Assembly (NCBI GenBank): GCA_020435085.1
Contig: JAGRAB010000160.1
Coordinates: 1-6,332, forward strand
Source: Bdellovibrionales bacterium
GTDB taxonomy: Bacteria; Bdellovibrionota; Bdellovibrionia; Bdellovibrionales; UBA1609
Direction of reading: 5' to 3'
DNA: 6,332 nucleotides
In this document: positions 1-6,034 of the stretch, piece by piece
Numbering within the stretch: position 1 is the stretch's first letter
Layout of the letters: the number at the start of each line of letters is the position of its first letter
The notes under the pieces: model-generated
The model's database searches: none
Told to the model about the DNA's origin: nothing
Seen by the model: the letters and a program-made list of their open reading frames with translations, nothing else
Program-made: the position numbers and the translations under genes

Positions 1-51
1 TGGTAATAAGCAGAAATTCCAAGAATGTATCTAACCATAGAGACTTAAAGT

Positions 52-2433
52 CTAACTGCTAGATTTAATATCTCCAAGTGCTCCGAATGGATTATTAAAA
101 GGTTTTTGAGCAGGGCGAGATCCACCAGGTCCTCTTTTTTGTCCTTTATGGCCACCCGGTTTCCCCTTAGGCCCTTTTCCTCTTTTCCCTTTAGCACCCA
201 TATGCTCAGCTTTTTTCTTAGGTTTTGCCGAACGAGCCGGTTTTGCTGCCGGTTTATCAAACTTCATAGATAAAGAAATTTGGCTTTTATCCACATCCAC
301 AGCCAAAATTTTAACTTTTACTTGATCTCCAGGAGAAACAACCTCTCTTGGATCACTAATAAATTGATTCGAAATTTCTGAAATATGAACAAGGCCGTCT
401 TGGTGGACCCCAATATCAACAAACGCGCCAAAATTCGTAACATTTGTTACAATTCCAGGACAAATCATCTCTTTTTCAAGGTCTTTTAACTCATGAATAT
501 CTTCACGAAATTGAAAGACTTTAAAAGGATCACGCGGGTCTCGCCCTGGTTTTGCTAGCTCTTGCACAATATCATCAAATGTAAACTCACCCACTAAAGG
601 AGCCCATTTTTCTCGCTTTTCAGCTAAAGCTTTGGCTCCATCACCCATAAGCTTTGAAACTGTCACCCCTAAATCCGTTGCCATTTCTTTAACGGCCGAG
701 TAACGTTCAGGGTGAATTCCTGTTTTATCTAAAGGACTTGTTCCATCCATGACTCTTAAAAAACCAGCTGCCTGTTCAAAAGATTTTGAACTTAGCTGAG
801 GAACTTTTGTGAGTTCAGACCGTTCTTTAAACAAGCCTTTTTCTGATCGAAACTGAACAATATTTTGCGCAATTGCAGGACCAATTCCTGCCACATACTG
901 TAAAAGGGCTTGAGATGCTGTGTTGACATCAACACCCACTTGATTCACACACGACTCAACGACATCATGCAAAGATTTCTTAAGTTTAGGTTGTGAAACA
1001 TCATGTTGATACTGCCCAACCCCAATGCTTTTGGGTTCAATTTTAACAAGCTCCGCCAATGGGTCTTGAAGACGTCTTGCAATGGAGATAGCCCCTCTGA
1101 CAGTTAAATCTAAATCAGGAAACTCAGTTCGAGCAATATCAGAAGCCGAATAAACACTAGCTCCAGACTCATTGACCATAATAACAGGAACCTCTTTACC
1201 AATTTCTCTTAATACATCTCGAATAAATTTTTCTGATTCTCGACCGCCAGTTCCATTCCCAACAGCAATGGCTTGAATTTCAATTTGTTTTAAAACTTCG
1301 TCGAAAAGCTTCCTTGCTTTTTCTTTAGCATCATTTCCCAGCATATCCATAACGGTGTGAGAAATAAACTTTCCACTATTTTCAACAAGAGCGACTTTAC
1401 AACCTGTTTTTAAACCAGGATCAATACCCAAAACTACTTTTGCTCCAAAAGGGCTGCCCATTAAAACTTTTTTTACGTTTTCAGCAAAAACATTAATGGC
1501 TTGGATATCCGCAAAATCTTTGACCTGCCGATGAATTTCATTGGTAATTGACGGAATAACATGAACTTCAAGAGCTGTCTTTGCACACGTCTTTAAAAAA
1601 CTCTCAGCCTGAGTCCCTGATTTTTTAATCAATTCTTTTTCAAATAATCTTAAAAGTGATTCTTGGTGAGGAGATTCAATAGAAACCTTGAGTTCTTCTT
1701 CTTGCCAACCTCGGCGAAGAGCTAAGTATCGATGAGAGGCTTTTGCCGTTTTAAGAGTTTTTAAAGATTCACTAAATTCGGCATACATTTCATATTTTGA
1801 ATTTGTTTTAAATTTCGGAGTTTTTTGGCTCTTAATAACACCATTGGTTTCAAAGTCTTCTTTTACTTTTTCTCGAAGCTCAGGTCCGTTTGATAGTTTT
1901 TCAACAATAATATGTTGAGCACCACGCAAAACTTCTTCATAAGTGGCATAACCTTTTGTTGGAGCTAAAAATTCTTTTGCTTTGACCTCTAAAGTCGTCG
2001 TCTCTTGAATTTCTCCTCCCGCTAACCCCAAAATCCATAGAGTGAACGGTTCAATACCAGCTTCTCGAGCCAAAGCCGCCTTTGTCTTCTTTTTTCGCTT
2101 ATATGGCCGGTAGATCTCTTCAATTTCAGCCAGATCCCAACTTGCAATAAGACGTTTTTTGATGTCGTCTGTCAGTTGCCCCTGTTTCTCAATCTCAGTA
2201 ATAACAAAATCACGCCGCTTTTGTATTTCACCAAAATCCTCAGAAAACTCGAGGACTTCACGAATCTGTACCTCATCTAGATTGCCAGTTTTTTCTTTAC
2301 GATAGCGGGCAATAAAAGGAACCGTTCCCCCTTCTTCTTTGAGAGTCAAGACAGCTTCAATTCCTTTAAGAGGAATGACATTATTTTTAGTTTTAAGGTA
2401 TGTTTGAAATTCTACGGATTGGGTGAGCTTCAT
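52..2433 (-). CDS. tex: Transcription accessory protein Tex (YqgF/RNase H-like, HhH and S1 RNA-binding domains)
   Basis: Complete 793-aa Tex protein, a cytoplasmic nucleic-acid-binding factor linked to transcription; its family is usually about 770-790 aa. The N-terminal helical region carries the family signature PFIARYRKEKTGNLDE (residues 39-54) and a YRPYK motif at 108-112. The YqgF/RNase H-like domain starts near GIDPG (336-340, with Asp338 at the usual first acidic position) and includes a GNGTGGRESE stretch. Helix-hairpin-helix motifs surround VAGIGPA (Gly516 region). An S1 domain with GIVTNVTNFGAFVDIG spans about 656-727. Residues 728-793 form a Lys/Gly/Pro/Arg-rich, probably disordered tail ending in NNPFGALGDIKSSS. 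The gene starts 5 bp after the infA stop, so translation is probably coupled; I see no strong Shine-Dalgarno before its ATG (only purine-rich aagtaaaaagt). The family assignment is very secure; the exact in vivo role in this organism is not known. Confidence 0.97.
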   Translation of the reverse strand: MKLTQSVEFQTYLKTKNNVIPLKGIEAVLTLKEEGGTVPFIARYRKEKTGNLDEVQIREVLEFSEDFGEIQKRRDFVITEIEKQGQLTDDIKKRLIASWDLAEIEEIYRPYKRKKKTKAALAREAGIEPFTLWILGLAGGEIQETTTLEVKAKEFLAPTKGYATYEEVLRGAQHIIVEKLSNGPELREKVKEDFETNGVIKSQKTPKFKTNSKYEMYAEFSESLKTLKTAKASHRYLALRRGWQEEELKVSIESPHQESLLRLFEKELIKKSGTQAESFLKTCAKTALEVHVIPSITNEIHRQVKDFADIQAINVFAENVKKVLMGSPFGAKVVLGIDPGLKTGCKVALVENSGKFISHTVMDMLGNDAKEKARKLFDEVLKQIEIQAIAVGNGTGGRESEKFIRDVLREIGKEVPVIMVNESGASVYSASDIARTEFPDLDLTVRGAISIARRLQDPLAELVKIEPKSIGVGQYQHDVSQPKLKKSLHDVVESCVNQVGVDVNTASQALLQYVAGIGPAIAQNIVQFRSEKGLFKERSELTKVPQLSSKSFEQAAGFLRVMDGTSPLDKTGIHPERYSAVKEMATDLGVTVSKLMGDGAKALAEKREKWAPLVGEFTFDDIVQELAKPGRDPRDPFKVFQFREDIHELKDLEKEMICPGIVTNVTNFGAFVDIGVHQDGLVHISEISNQFISDPREVVSPGDQVKVKILAVDVDKSQISLSMKFDKPAAKPARSAKPKKKAEHMGAKGKRGKGPKGKPGGHKGQKRGPGGSRPAQKPFNNPFGALGDIKSSS

Positions 2434-2438
2434 ACTTT

Positions 2439-2660
2439 TTACTTATGTCTGTACATGATCAGACCATGAGAAGGGTCATAAGGAGATACGCCAACTGTTA
2501 CACGATCTCCAACAACAACACGAATATTAAAACGTCGCATTTTTCCGCAAAGTTTTGCAGAAATCTCAATATCATTTTCATCAAGTTTTACCTTGTAGAT
2601 ACCGCCGGCACCTGCATCTATAACTTTTCCATCTATCTGTGCCAAATCATCTTTTGCCAT
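2439..2660 (-). CDS. infA: Translation initiation factor IF-1
   Basis: Complete 73-aa protein, the usual IF-1 length (E. coli 72). IF-1 binds the 30S subunit at the A site and helps IF-2 and IF-3 during initiation. The whole protein is a single S1-like OB fold. Diagnostic stretches are MAKDD at the start, GKMRRFNIRVVVGDRVTV in the middle (E. coli has GKMRKNYIRILTGDKVTV) and SPYDPSHGLIMYRHK at the end. The ATG is supported by AAGGA four bases upstream. It lies 24 bp after the lysine-rich gene and 5 bp before tex on the same strand, so the three are probably co-transcribed. This is not the secY/rpmJ ribosomal-protein context that infA has in many bacteria, so a second infA copy elsewhere is possible. 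Confidence 0.97.
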   Translation of the reverse strand: MAKDDLAQIDGKVIDAGAGGIYKVKLDENDIEISAKLCGKMRRFNIRVVVGDRVTVGVSPYDPSHGLIMYRHK

Positions 2661-2664
2661 AACA

Positions 2665-2669
2665 TCCTT
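2665..2669 (-). promoter_or_regulatory. Shine-Dalgarno site of infA
   Basis: On the minus strand the sequence reads GAGAAGGATGTT followed by ATG. The AAGGA core is four bases from the infA start and lies in the 24-bp gap after the lysine-rich gene. It supports both the chosen start and efficient independent translation of infA within the operon. Confidence 0.75.
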
Positions 2670-2684
2670 CTCTTTGGTTTCTGA

Positions 2685-3140
2685 CTACCCTTTATAATTG
2701 GATATTAGAAACTTTATTCCATCTTTAAACAATACCTCAAGTCGATCATTTTTATTTGCCAGAATGTAGCCCCAACCAAGAACTTTATGTTGAATGGGTG
2801 TCCTCGCATCAAATGTTTTTCTCATATTATACGGTAATGGTTTTATAGACATTTTTTGAGATTTTCTCAATAGGGCAGCCCACTTTTTACCCAGTTGATC
2901 TAACTCTTCTTCAACAGCAATTTGTTTTTTAGATTTTTTAACTTTTTTTGCTTTTTTAACCACCTCAGAAGCCATAGCCACTCGAGTGGCTTTCTTCTTT
3001 TTCTCAGCTGGAGCTGGAACTGCCGCCTTTGTTGTGGTCTTCTTTGCCTTCACTTGAGTCGCTTTTTTAGCTGGGGCTTTTTTGGAAGGTTTTGCCGCTA
3101 CTTTTTTTGTTTGTTTTTTAGCTGCTTTTTTCTTTGCCAT
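2685..3140 (-). CDS. Lysine/alanine-rich histone-H1-like protein with a small conserved-looking C-terminal domain
   Basis: Complete 151-aa protein with two distinct parts. Residues 1-72 are a low-complexity basic tail with 28 lysines and only two acidic residues (Glu46, Glu59), built from AKK, KKA and PAKKA units like bacterial H1-like proteins and probably binding DNA or RNA nonspecifically. Residues 77-100 look helical (EEELDQLGKKWAALLRKSQK). Residues 101-151 look folded, with HKVLGWGYIL (118-127) and VLFKDGIKFLI (136-146). That pattern (His, Gly-x-Gly, then a V-x-F strand with a Gly-Lys turn) recalls the small Tudor/SH3-like C-terminal domain of UvrD/PcrA-type helicases; this resemblance is my inference. 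No signal peptide or membrane segment is visible. It is the first gene of the probable infA-tex operon. I do not recognise a named gene; a nucleoid- or RNA-associated role is likely but unproven. Confidence 0.85.
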   Translation of the reverse strand: MAKKKAAKKQTKKVAAKPSKKAPAKKATQVKAKKTTTKAAVPAPAEKKKKATRVAMASEVVKKAKKVKKSKKQIAVEEELDQLGKKWAALLRKSQKMSIKPLPYNMRKTFDARTPIQHKVLGWGYILANKNDRLEVLFKDGIKFLISNYKG

Positions 3141-3145
3141 TGAAA

Positions 3146-3149
3146 CTCC
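3146..3149 (-). promoter_or_regulatory. Shine-Dalgarno site of the lysine-rich gene
   Basis: The minus strand reads GATGGAGTTTCA before the ATG. GGAG sits five bases upstream of the start, which fixes the start of the H1-like protein at 3140. The protein begins MAKKK, as H1-like proteins often do. Confidence 0.7.
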
Positions 3150-3210
3150 ATCTCGAAAACTTTGCTTGTAACTTAAATTTCTTTGGTTGACCAGTCATCG
3201 CGCCTCATAA

Positions 3211-3254
3211 ATGCTTATATTCAGGGAATTTATCATCAGATTGACTCTAAGCAT
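3211..3254. repeat. Inverted repeat in the divergent promoter region (possible operator)
   Basis: ATGCTTA at 3211-3217 and TAAGCAT at 3248-3254 are perfect 7-bp inverted copies separated by 30 bp. The half-sites are 37 bp apart centre to centre and lie midway between the two divergent starts, a position suited to a shared regulator. A 7-bp match in an AT-rich region can occur by chance, so this is a weak call. Confidence 0.25.
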
Positions 3255-3302
3255 CATAGATTGTTGGTACCTCTGTTTTAGTGGATAGATAGTCCAAGAC
3301 CC

Positions 3303-3307
3303 AGGAG
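3303..3307 (+). promoter_or_regulatory. Shine-Dalgarno site of lpxD
   Basis: AGGAG followed by ATTGCA and the ATG gives a strong ribosome binding site with 6-nt spacing. It settles the lpxD start at 3314. Confidence 0.8.
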
Positions 3308-3313
3308 ATTGCA

Positions 3314-4369
3314 ATGAACATTGAGGTAAAAAAAGTTGTTGAAAACCTACACCCACTCTTAACATTGATCTCTGGTGATCCTACAACACCCATAGAGAGA
3401 ATGAGCTCTCCAGACCAAGCTTTTATAAACTCTATTATATTTGTTCCTGATGAAAAAGCTTTGAAGCAGGTTTTAAAATCCCAAGCTGCAGCTCTCGTTA
3501 TTTCAGAAAACCTAAAAAATCAGGCAAAAGAATGGCCAAGGGTTTTATTAAGCACCCCCCACCTTCCCCTTGCCCTTTCTCAAGTCGGTCGCCACTTTTT
3601 CCCTGTAACTACTAATAAAATGCCCTTTGACGGTGAACGCATCCATCCATCCGCAGTGATTTCTCAATCGGCTCAAATTGATGATATGGCCATTATTGGT
3701 CCTAATACGACAATCGGAGCTCATTGCAAAATTGGAAAAGGTGTTGTGATTGGCCCCAATACGGCCATCGAAGCCAATTGTGTCATAGGAGAAAAAACTC
3801 ACATTCATGGTCAAGTTTCTATTTCACACGGCACTCAAATTGGGGCCCGCTGTGAGGTGCACCCTCAAACTTCTTTAGGTACAGAAGGCTTTGGCTATGC
3901 CCAAGATAAAGAGTTTAATCATTACCGAATTACACATTATGGAAGACTCATTCTTGAAGACGATGTTCACATAGGTGCTGGAGTGACTATGGATCGTGGC
4001 ACTTTTGCTGATAGCCGAGTGGGAAAAGGCACAATTATCGACAATATGAATCACTTTGGACATAACTTTATATGCGGTGAGCGAACTATTTTTGTTGGAG
4101 GTACCATCGTTGCGGGGTCTGTCACAATGGGAAGCCGCTGTGTGATTGGTGGCCGAGTCTCAATTGCTGGCCACCTCAAAATTTGTGACAACGTCCACAT
4201 TGCAGGAATGTCAGGGGTGACCAAAGATATCACTGAACCTGGCCAATACGGTGGCTACCCTCTTCAACCTTTGAAAAATTCTCTCAGAAGCCTCTCTTCA
4301 CTAGCCGCATTGCCAGAAATGCGTAAGACTCTAGCTGAACTCGTAAAAAAGGTGAATAATAAATCATGA
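3314..4369 (+). CDS. lpxD: UDP-3-O-(3-hydroxyacyl)glucosamine N-acyltransferase
   Basis: Complete 351-aa LpxD (E. coli 341 aa). It transfers a 3-hydroxyacyl chain from acyl-ACP to the 2-amino group of UDP-3-O-acylglucosamine, the third step of lipid A synthesis in the cytoplasm. Residues 1-105 form the N-terminal uridine-binding domain, less conserved than the rest. From 110 on, a left-handed beta-helix of hexapeptide repeats is visible (IGPNTTIGAHCKIGKG and so on). Diagnostic motifs are EGFGYA (191-196), MDRG (226-229), IIDNMNHFGHN with His250 matching the E. coli catalytic His239, and AGHLKICDN with His287 matching His276. The C-terminus has TEPGQYGGYPLQP and a helical end typical of the trimeric enzyme. 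The TGA overlaps the metG ATG by four bases, implying an operon. The family call is very secure. The gene is not in the usual bamA-skp-lpxD-fabZ-lpxA neighbourhood, so it may be a relocated or second copy. Confidence 0.96.
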   Translation: MNIEVKKVVENLHPLLTLISGDPTTPIERMSSPDQAFINSIIFVPDEKALKQVLKSQAAALVISENLKNQAKEWPRVLLSTPHLPLALSQVGRHFFPVTTNKMPFDGERIHPSAVISQSAQIDDMAIIGPNTTIGAHCKIGKGVVIGPNTAIEANCVIGEKTHIHGQVSISHGTQIGARCEVHPQTSLGTEGFGYAQDKEFNHYRITHYGRLILEDDVHIGAGVTMDRGTFADSRVGKGTIIDNMNHFGHNFICGERTIFVGGTIVAGSVTMGSRCVIGGRVSIAGHLKICDNVHIAGMSGVTKDITEPGQYGGYPLQPLKNSLRSLSSLAALPEMRKTLAELVKKVNNKS

Positions 4370-5913
4370 AGCGATTTTATGTGACGACTCCCATTTACTA
4401 TCCAAATGCCAAGCCACATATTGGAACGTCTTACTCCACAATCATGGCCGACGTGCTGAAACGATACCATAAACTCTTCGGCCGTGAAGCCTACTTTGTG
4501 ACCGGTACCGATGAACATGGCCAAAAAATTCAACAAGCCGCTGAGGAGCGTGGCCTCTCCCCTCTCGCCCATTGTGATGAAATGGCAGAAAACTATAAGA
4601 CAGCTTGGAAAGATCTAGAAATTGATTACGATCATTTTTTTCGAACGACAGCAGAATGGCATATTCAATCCGTTCAAACCTGTTTACAAAAACTCTGGGA
4701 TAAAGGTGAAATTTATGCCGACACCTATGAAGGTTGGTACTCTGTCAGTGAAGAAATCTTTTATACAGACAAAGAAGTTGTTGATGGAAAAAGTCCGAGT
4801 GGCCGTGACGTCACACGCATTAAAGAAAAAAATTATTTCTTTAAAATGTCAAAGTACCAACAACAGTTAATTGATTACATTAATAACAACCCTGGCTTTA
4901 TCGAGCCTGACGTTCGTAAAAACGAGGTCTTAGGATTTCTCAAACAACCTCTTGGCGATCTTTGTATCAGTCGACCAAAATCTCGCCTTCAGTGGGGGGT
5001 TGAACTCCCTTTTGATACAGATTACGTTTGTTACGTTTGGTTTGATGCTCTTTTAAATTATGCCACGGCTGTCGGTCTTGGTCGCACGGGCATGGAGTCT
5101 GATTTTGAAAAGTGGTGGAACTCTGACGAAGCAGGAGCCCATCACCTTTTAGGAAAAGATATCTTAACAACGCATGCAGTATATTGGCCGACAATGCTCA
5201 TGGCTCTTGGCTATAAATTACCTAAAAAGATTTTTGCTCACGGTTGGATTCTTAATAAAGACAATGCCAAAATGAGTAAGTCACAAGGCCAACTCGCTAC
5301 GGCAAAAGACTTCACTGATCTCGTTGGTGTCGAGCCACTCAGATACTTTCTTGCTCATGACATTCATTTTGGTAATGATGCTCCTATTTCTATCGAATTG
5401 GTTGTTAACCGAGTGAATAACGATTTAGCCAATAATATTGGAAACCTTCTCAGTCGAAGTTCAAACCTTATTGTGAAGTATTTTGATGGAAAGTGCCCTG
5501 GGTCTTCTGATACAGATGAACCAACAAAAAAATTAATTGCTCTTGCCGAAAAAGCTGCAGATATTGTGAAAGAAAAAATTGAAACTTTTGATCCTAGTCG
5601 AGCCCTTGAAGCTATTATTCTTCTTTTAAATGAAGCCAACCGATTTCTCGAAGAAAAAGCACCATGGACTACAGCAAAAACAGATGTCGCTCAAGCCGGA
5701 AAAGATTTATATTCTGCCATTGAGGTCTTAAGGATTTCTGCTATTTTACTTTCTCCTGTATTACCTGAAAAAATGAGTGAACTTCTCACACGAGTTGGTT
5801 GCCAAGATCGAAGCTTTACAGCTGCTCAAAAATGGGGACTGACGAAAGAAGGAACCCCCATTGAAAAAGGCTCACCTTTGTTTCCACGCATTGAGATGCC
5901 AAAAGATGTTTAG
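4366..5913 (+). CDS. metG: Methionine--tRNA ligase, short form without zinc-binding cysteines
   Basis: Complete 515-aa class I methionyl-tRNA synthetase, charging tRNA-Met and initiator tRNA in the cytoplasm. The Rossmann-fold catalytic domain has the HIGH-type motif HIGT (18-21), the family stretch VTGTDEHGQK (45-54) and KMSKS (302-306). The connective domain has the sequence GWYSVSEEIFYTDKE (123-137) followed by KSPSGRDV, where zinc-containing relatives have Cys pairs; no CxxC remains, so this is the zinc-free type. A helical anticodon-binding domain follows from about residue 345 (FGNDAPISIELVVNRVNNDLANNIGNLLSRS region). There is no C-terminal Trbp111-like tRNA-binding domain, consistent with the short Thermus- or mitochondrial-like length. 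The start overlaps the lpxD stop (ATGA); AAGGTG lies 11 bases upstream, a long spacing that suggests translational coupling. Confidence 0.97.
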   Translation: MKRFYVTTPIYYPNAKPHIGTSYSTIMADVLKRYHKLFGREAYFVTGTDEHGQKIQQAAEERGLSPLAHCDEMAENYKTAWKDLEIDYDHFFRTTAEWHIQSVQTCLQKLWDKGEIYADTYEGWYSVSEEIFYTDKEVVDGKSPSGRDVTRIKEKNYFFKMSKYQQQLIDYINNNPGFIEPDVRKNEVLGFLKQPLGDLCISRPKSRLQWGVELPFDTDYVCYVWFDALLNYATAVGLGRTGMESDFEKWWNSDEAGAHHLLGKDILTTHAVYWPTMLMALGYKLPKKIFAHGWILNKDNAKMSKSQGQLATAKDFTDLVGVEPLRYFLAHDIHFGNDAPISIELVVNRVNNDLANNIGNLLSRSSNLIVKYFDGKCPGSSDTDEPTKKLIALAEKAADIVKEKIETFDPSRALEAIILLLNEANRFLEEKAPWTTAKTDVAQAGKDLYSAIEVLRISAILLSPVLPEKMSELLTRVGCQDRSFTAAQKWGLTKEGTPIEKGSPLFPRIEMPKDV

Positions 5914-5917
5914 AAGC

Positions 5918-6031
5918 GGCCTCAAAAGCACCATCTTCTTTGTTGGCCGCACCCTTGGCTTGTGCGGCGTACAAAACTGTACGCCTCCTCGCCTCAGGTT
6001 TTGCCGCCTCGAATCTGACGCTCTTGAGACC
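5918..6031. repeat. Long imperfect palindrome (about 114 bp), GC-rich, probable interspersed repeat or structured RNA element
   Basis: The outer arms GGCCTCAAAAGC (5918-5929) and GCTCTTGAGACC (6020-6031) are inverted copies matching at 10 of 12 positions. Imperfect pairing continues inward: GGCCGCA at 5945-5951 against a TGCCGCC segment near 6002-6008, and CCCTTGGC against GCCTCAGG near 5991-5998. It closes in a perfect 8-bp stem at 5966-5985. By my count, 68 of 120 bases in 5915-6034 are G or C (57%), well above adjacent metG and lipoprotein coding sequence. The direct repeat AGAAGC occurs just outside each end (5912-5917 and 6044-6049). It begins five bases after the metG stop. This architecture resembles REP/BIME-like or other palindromic intergenic elements; no second copy lies in this window, so repeat status is inferred. 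Confidence 0.6.
5966..5985. other. Perfect stem-loop at the centre of the palindrome
   Basis: GGCGTACA and TGTACGCC are exact inverted copies around the loop AAAC, giving a stable 8-bp hairpin in RNA from either strand. No U-tract follows directly (the first T-run is at 5999-6002, interrupted and distant), so it is not a standard intrinsic terminator. It may stabilise or attenuate the lpxD-metG transcript. Confidence 0.7.
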
Positions 6032-6034
6032 ACT

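Larger units (their letters stand above)
3141..3313. promoter_or_regulatory. Divergent intergenic region expected to hold promoters for both operons
   Basis: These 173 bp separate the starts of two divergent gene blocks, so promoters in both directions are expected here. I could not assign a convincing pair in either direction. A TTGACT hexamer at 3241-3246 and TTGACC at 3187-3192 (plus strand) resemble -35 boxes but lack a good -10 at 16-18 bp. On the minus strand TATGAT (3253-3258) and TATAAG (3214-3219) resemble -10 boxes but lack good -35 partners. No small ORF or terminator is evident. Confidence 0.5.

Noticed and set aside
1..51. Possible C-terminal end of a plus-strand gene entering from the left (frame 2 open until TAA at 32-34, frame 3 until TAG at 60-62).
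   Set aside because: Only 10-19 codons are visible, with no recognisable motif, so it cannot be called coding.
41..53. Small hairpin AGACT-TAA-AGTCT at the end of tex as a terminator.
   Set aside because: The 5-bp AT-rich stem overlaps the tex stop and has no U-tract in either direction.
2445..2684. Plus-strand open frame covering infA.
   Set aside because: infA on the minus strand is unmistakable; this frame has no ribosome binding site or recognisable domain.
2922..3143. Open frame on the plus strand, rich in Phe, Cys and Leu, resembling a membrane peptide.
   Set aside because: It is the antisense of the lysine-codon-rich tail: AAA/AAG read backwards gives Phe and Leu. There is no independent support.
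3241..3269. Sigma-70 promoter for lpxD with TTGACT as -35.
   Set aside because: At 16-19 bp spacing the candidate -10 hexamers (for example TTGGTA) match the consensus very poorly.
4264..4572. Minus-strand open frame across the lpxD-metG junction.
   Set aside because: It lies antisense to two well-defined genes and shows no family motif.
5966..6002. Intrinsic terminator after metG.
   Set aside because: The stem is good, but the T-run begins 13 bases after it and is short, so it lacks the required adjacent U-tract.
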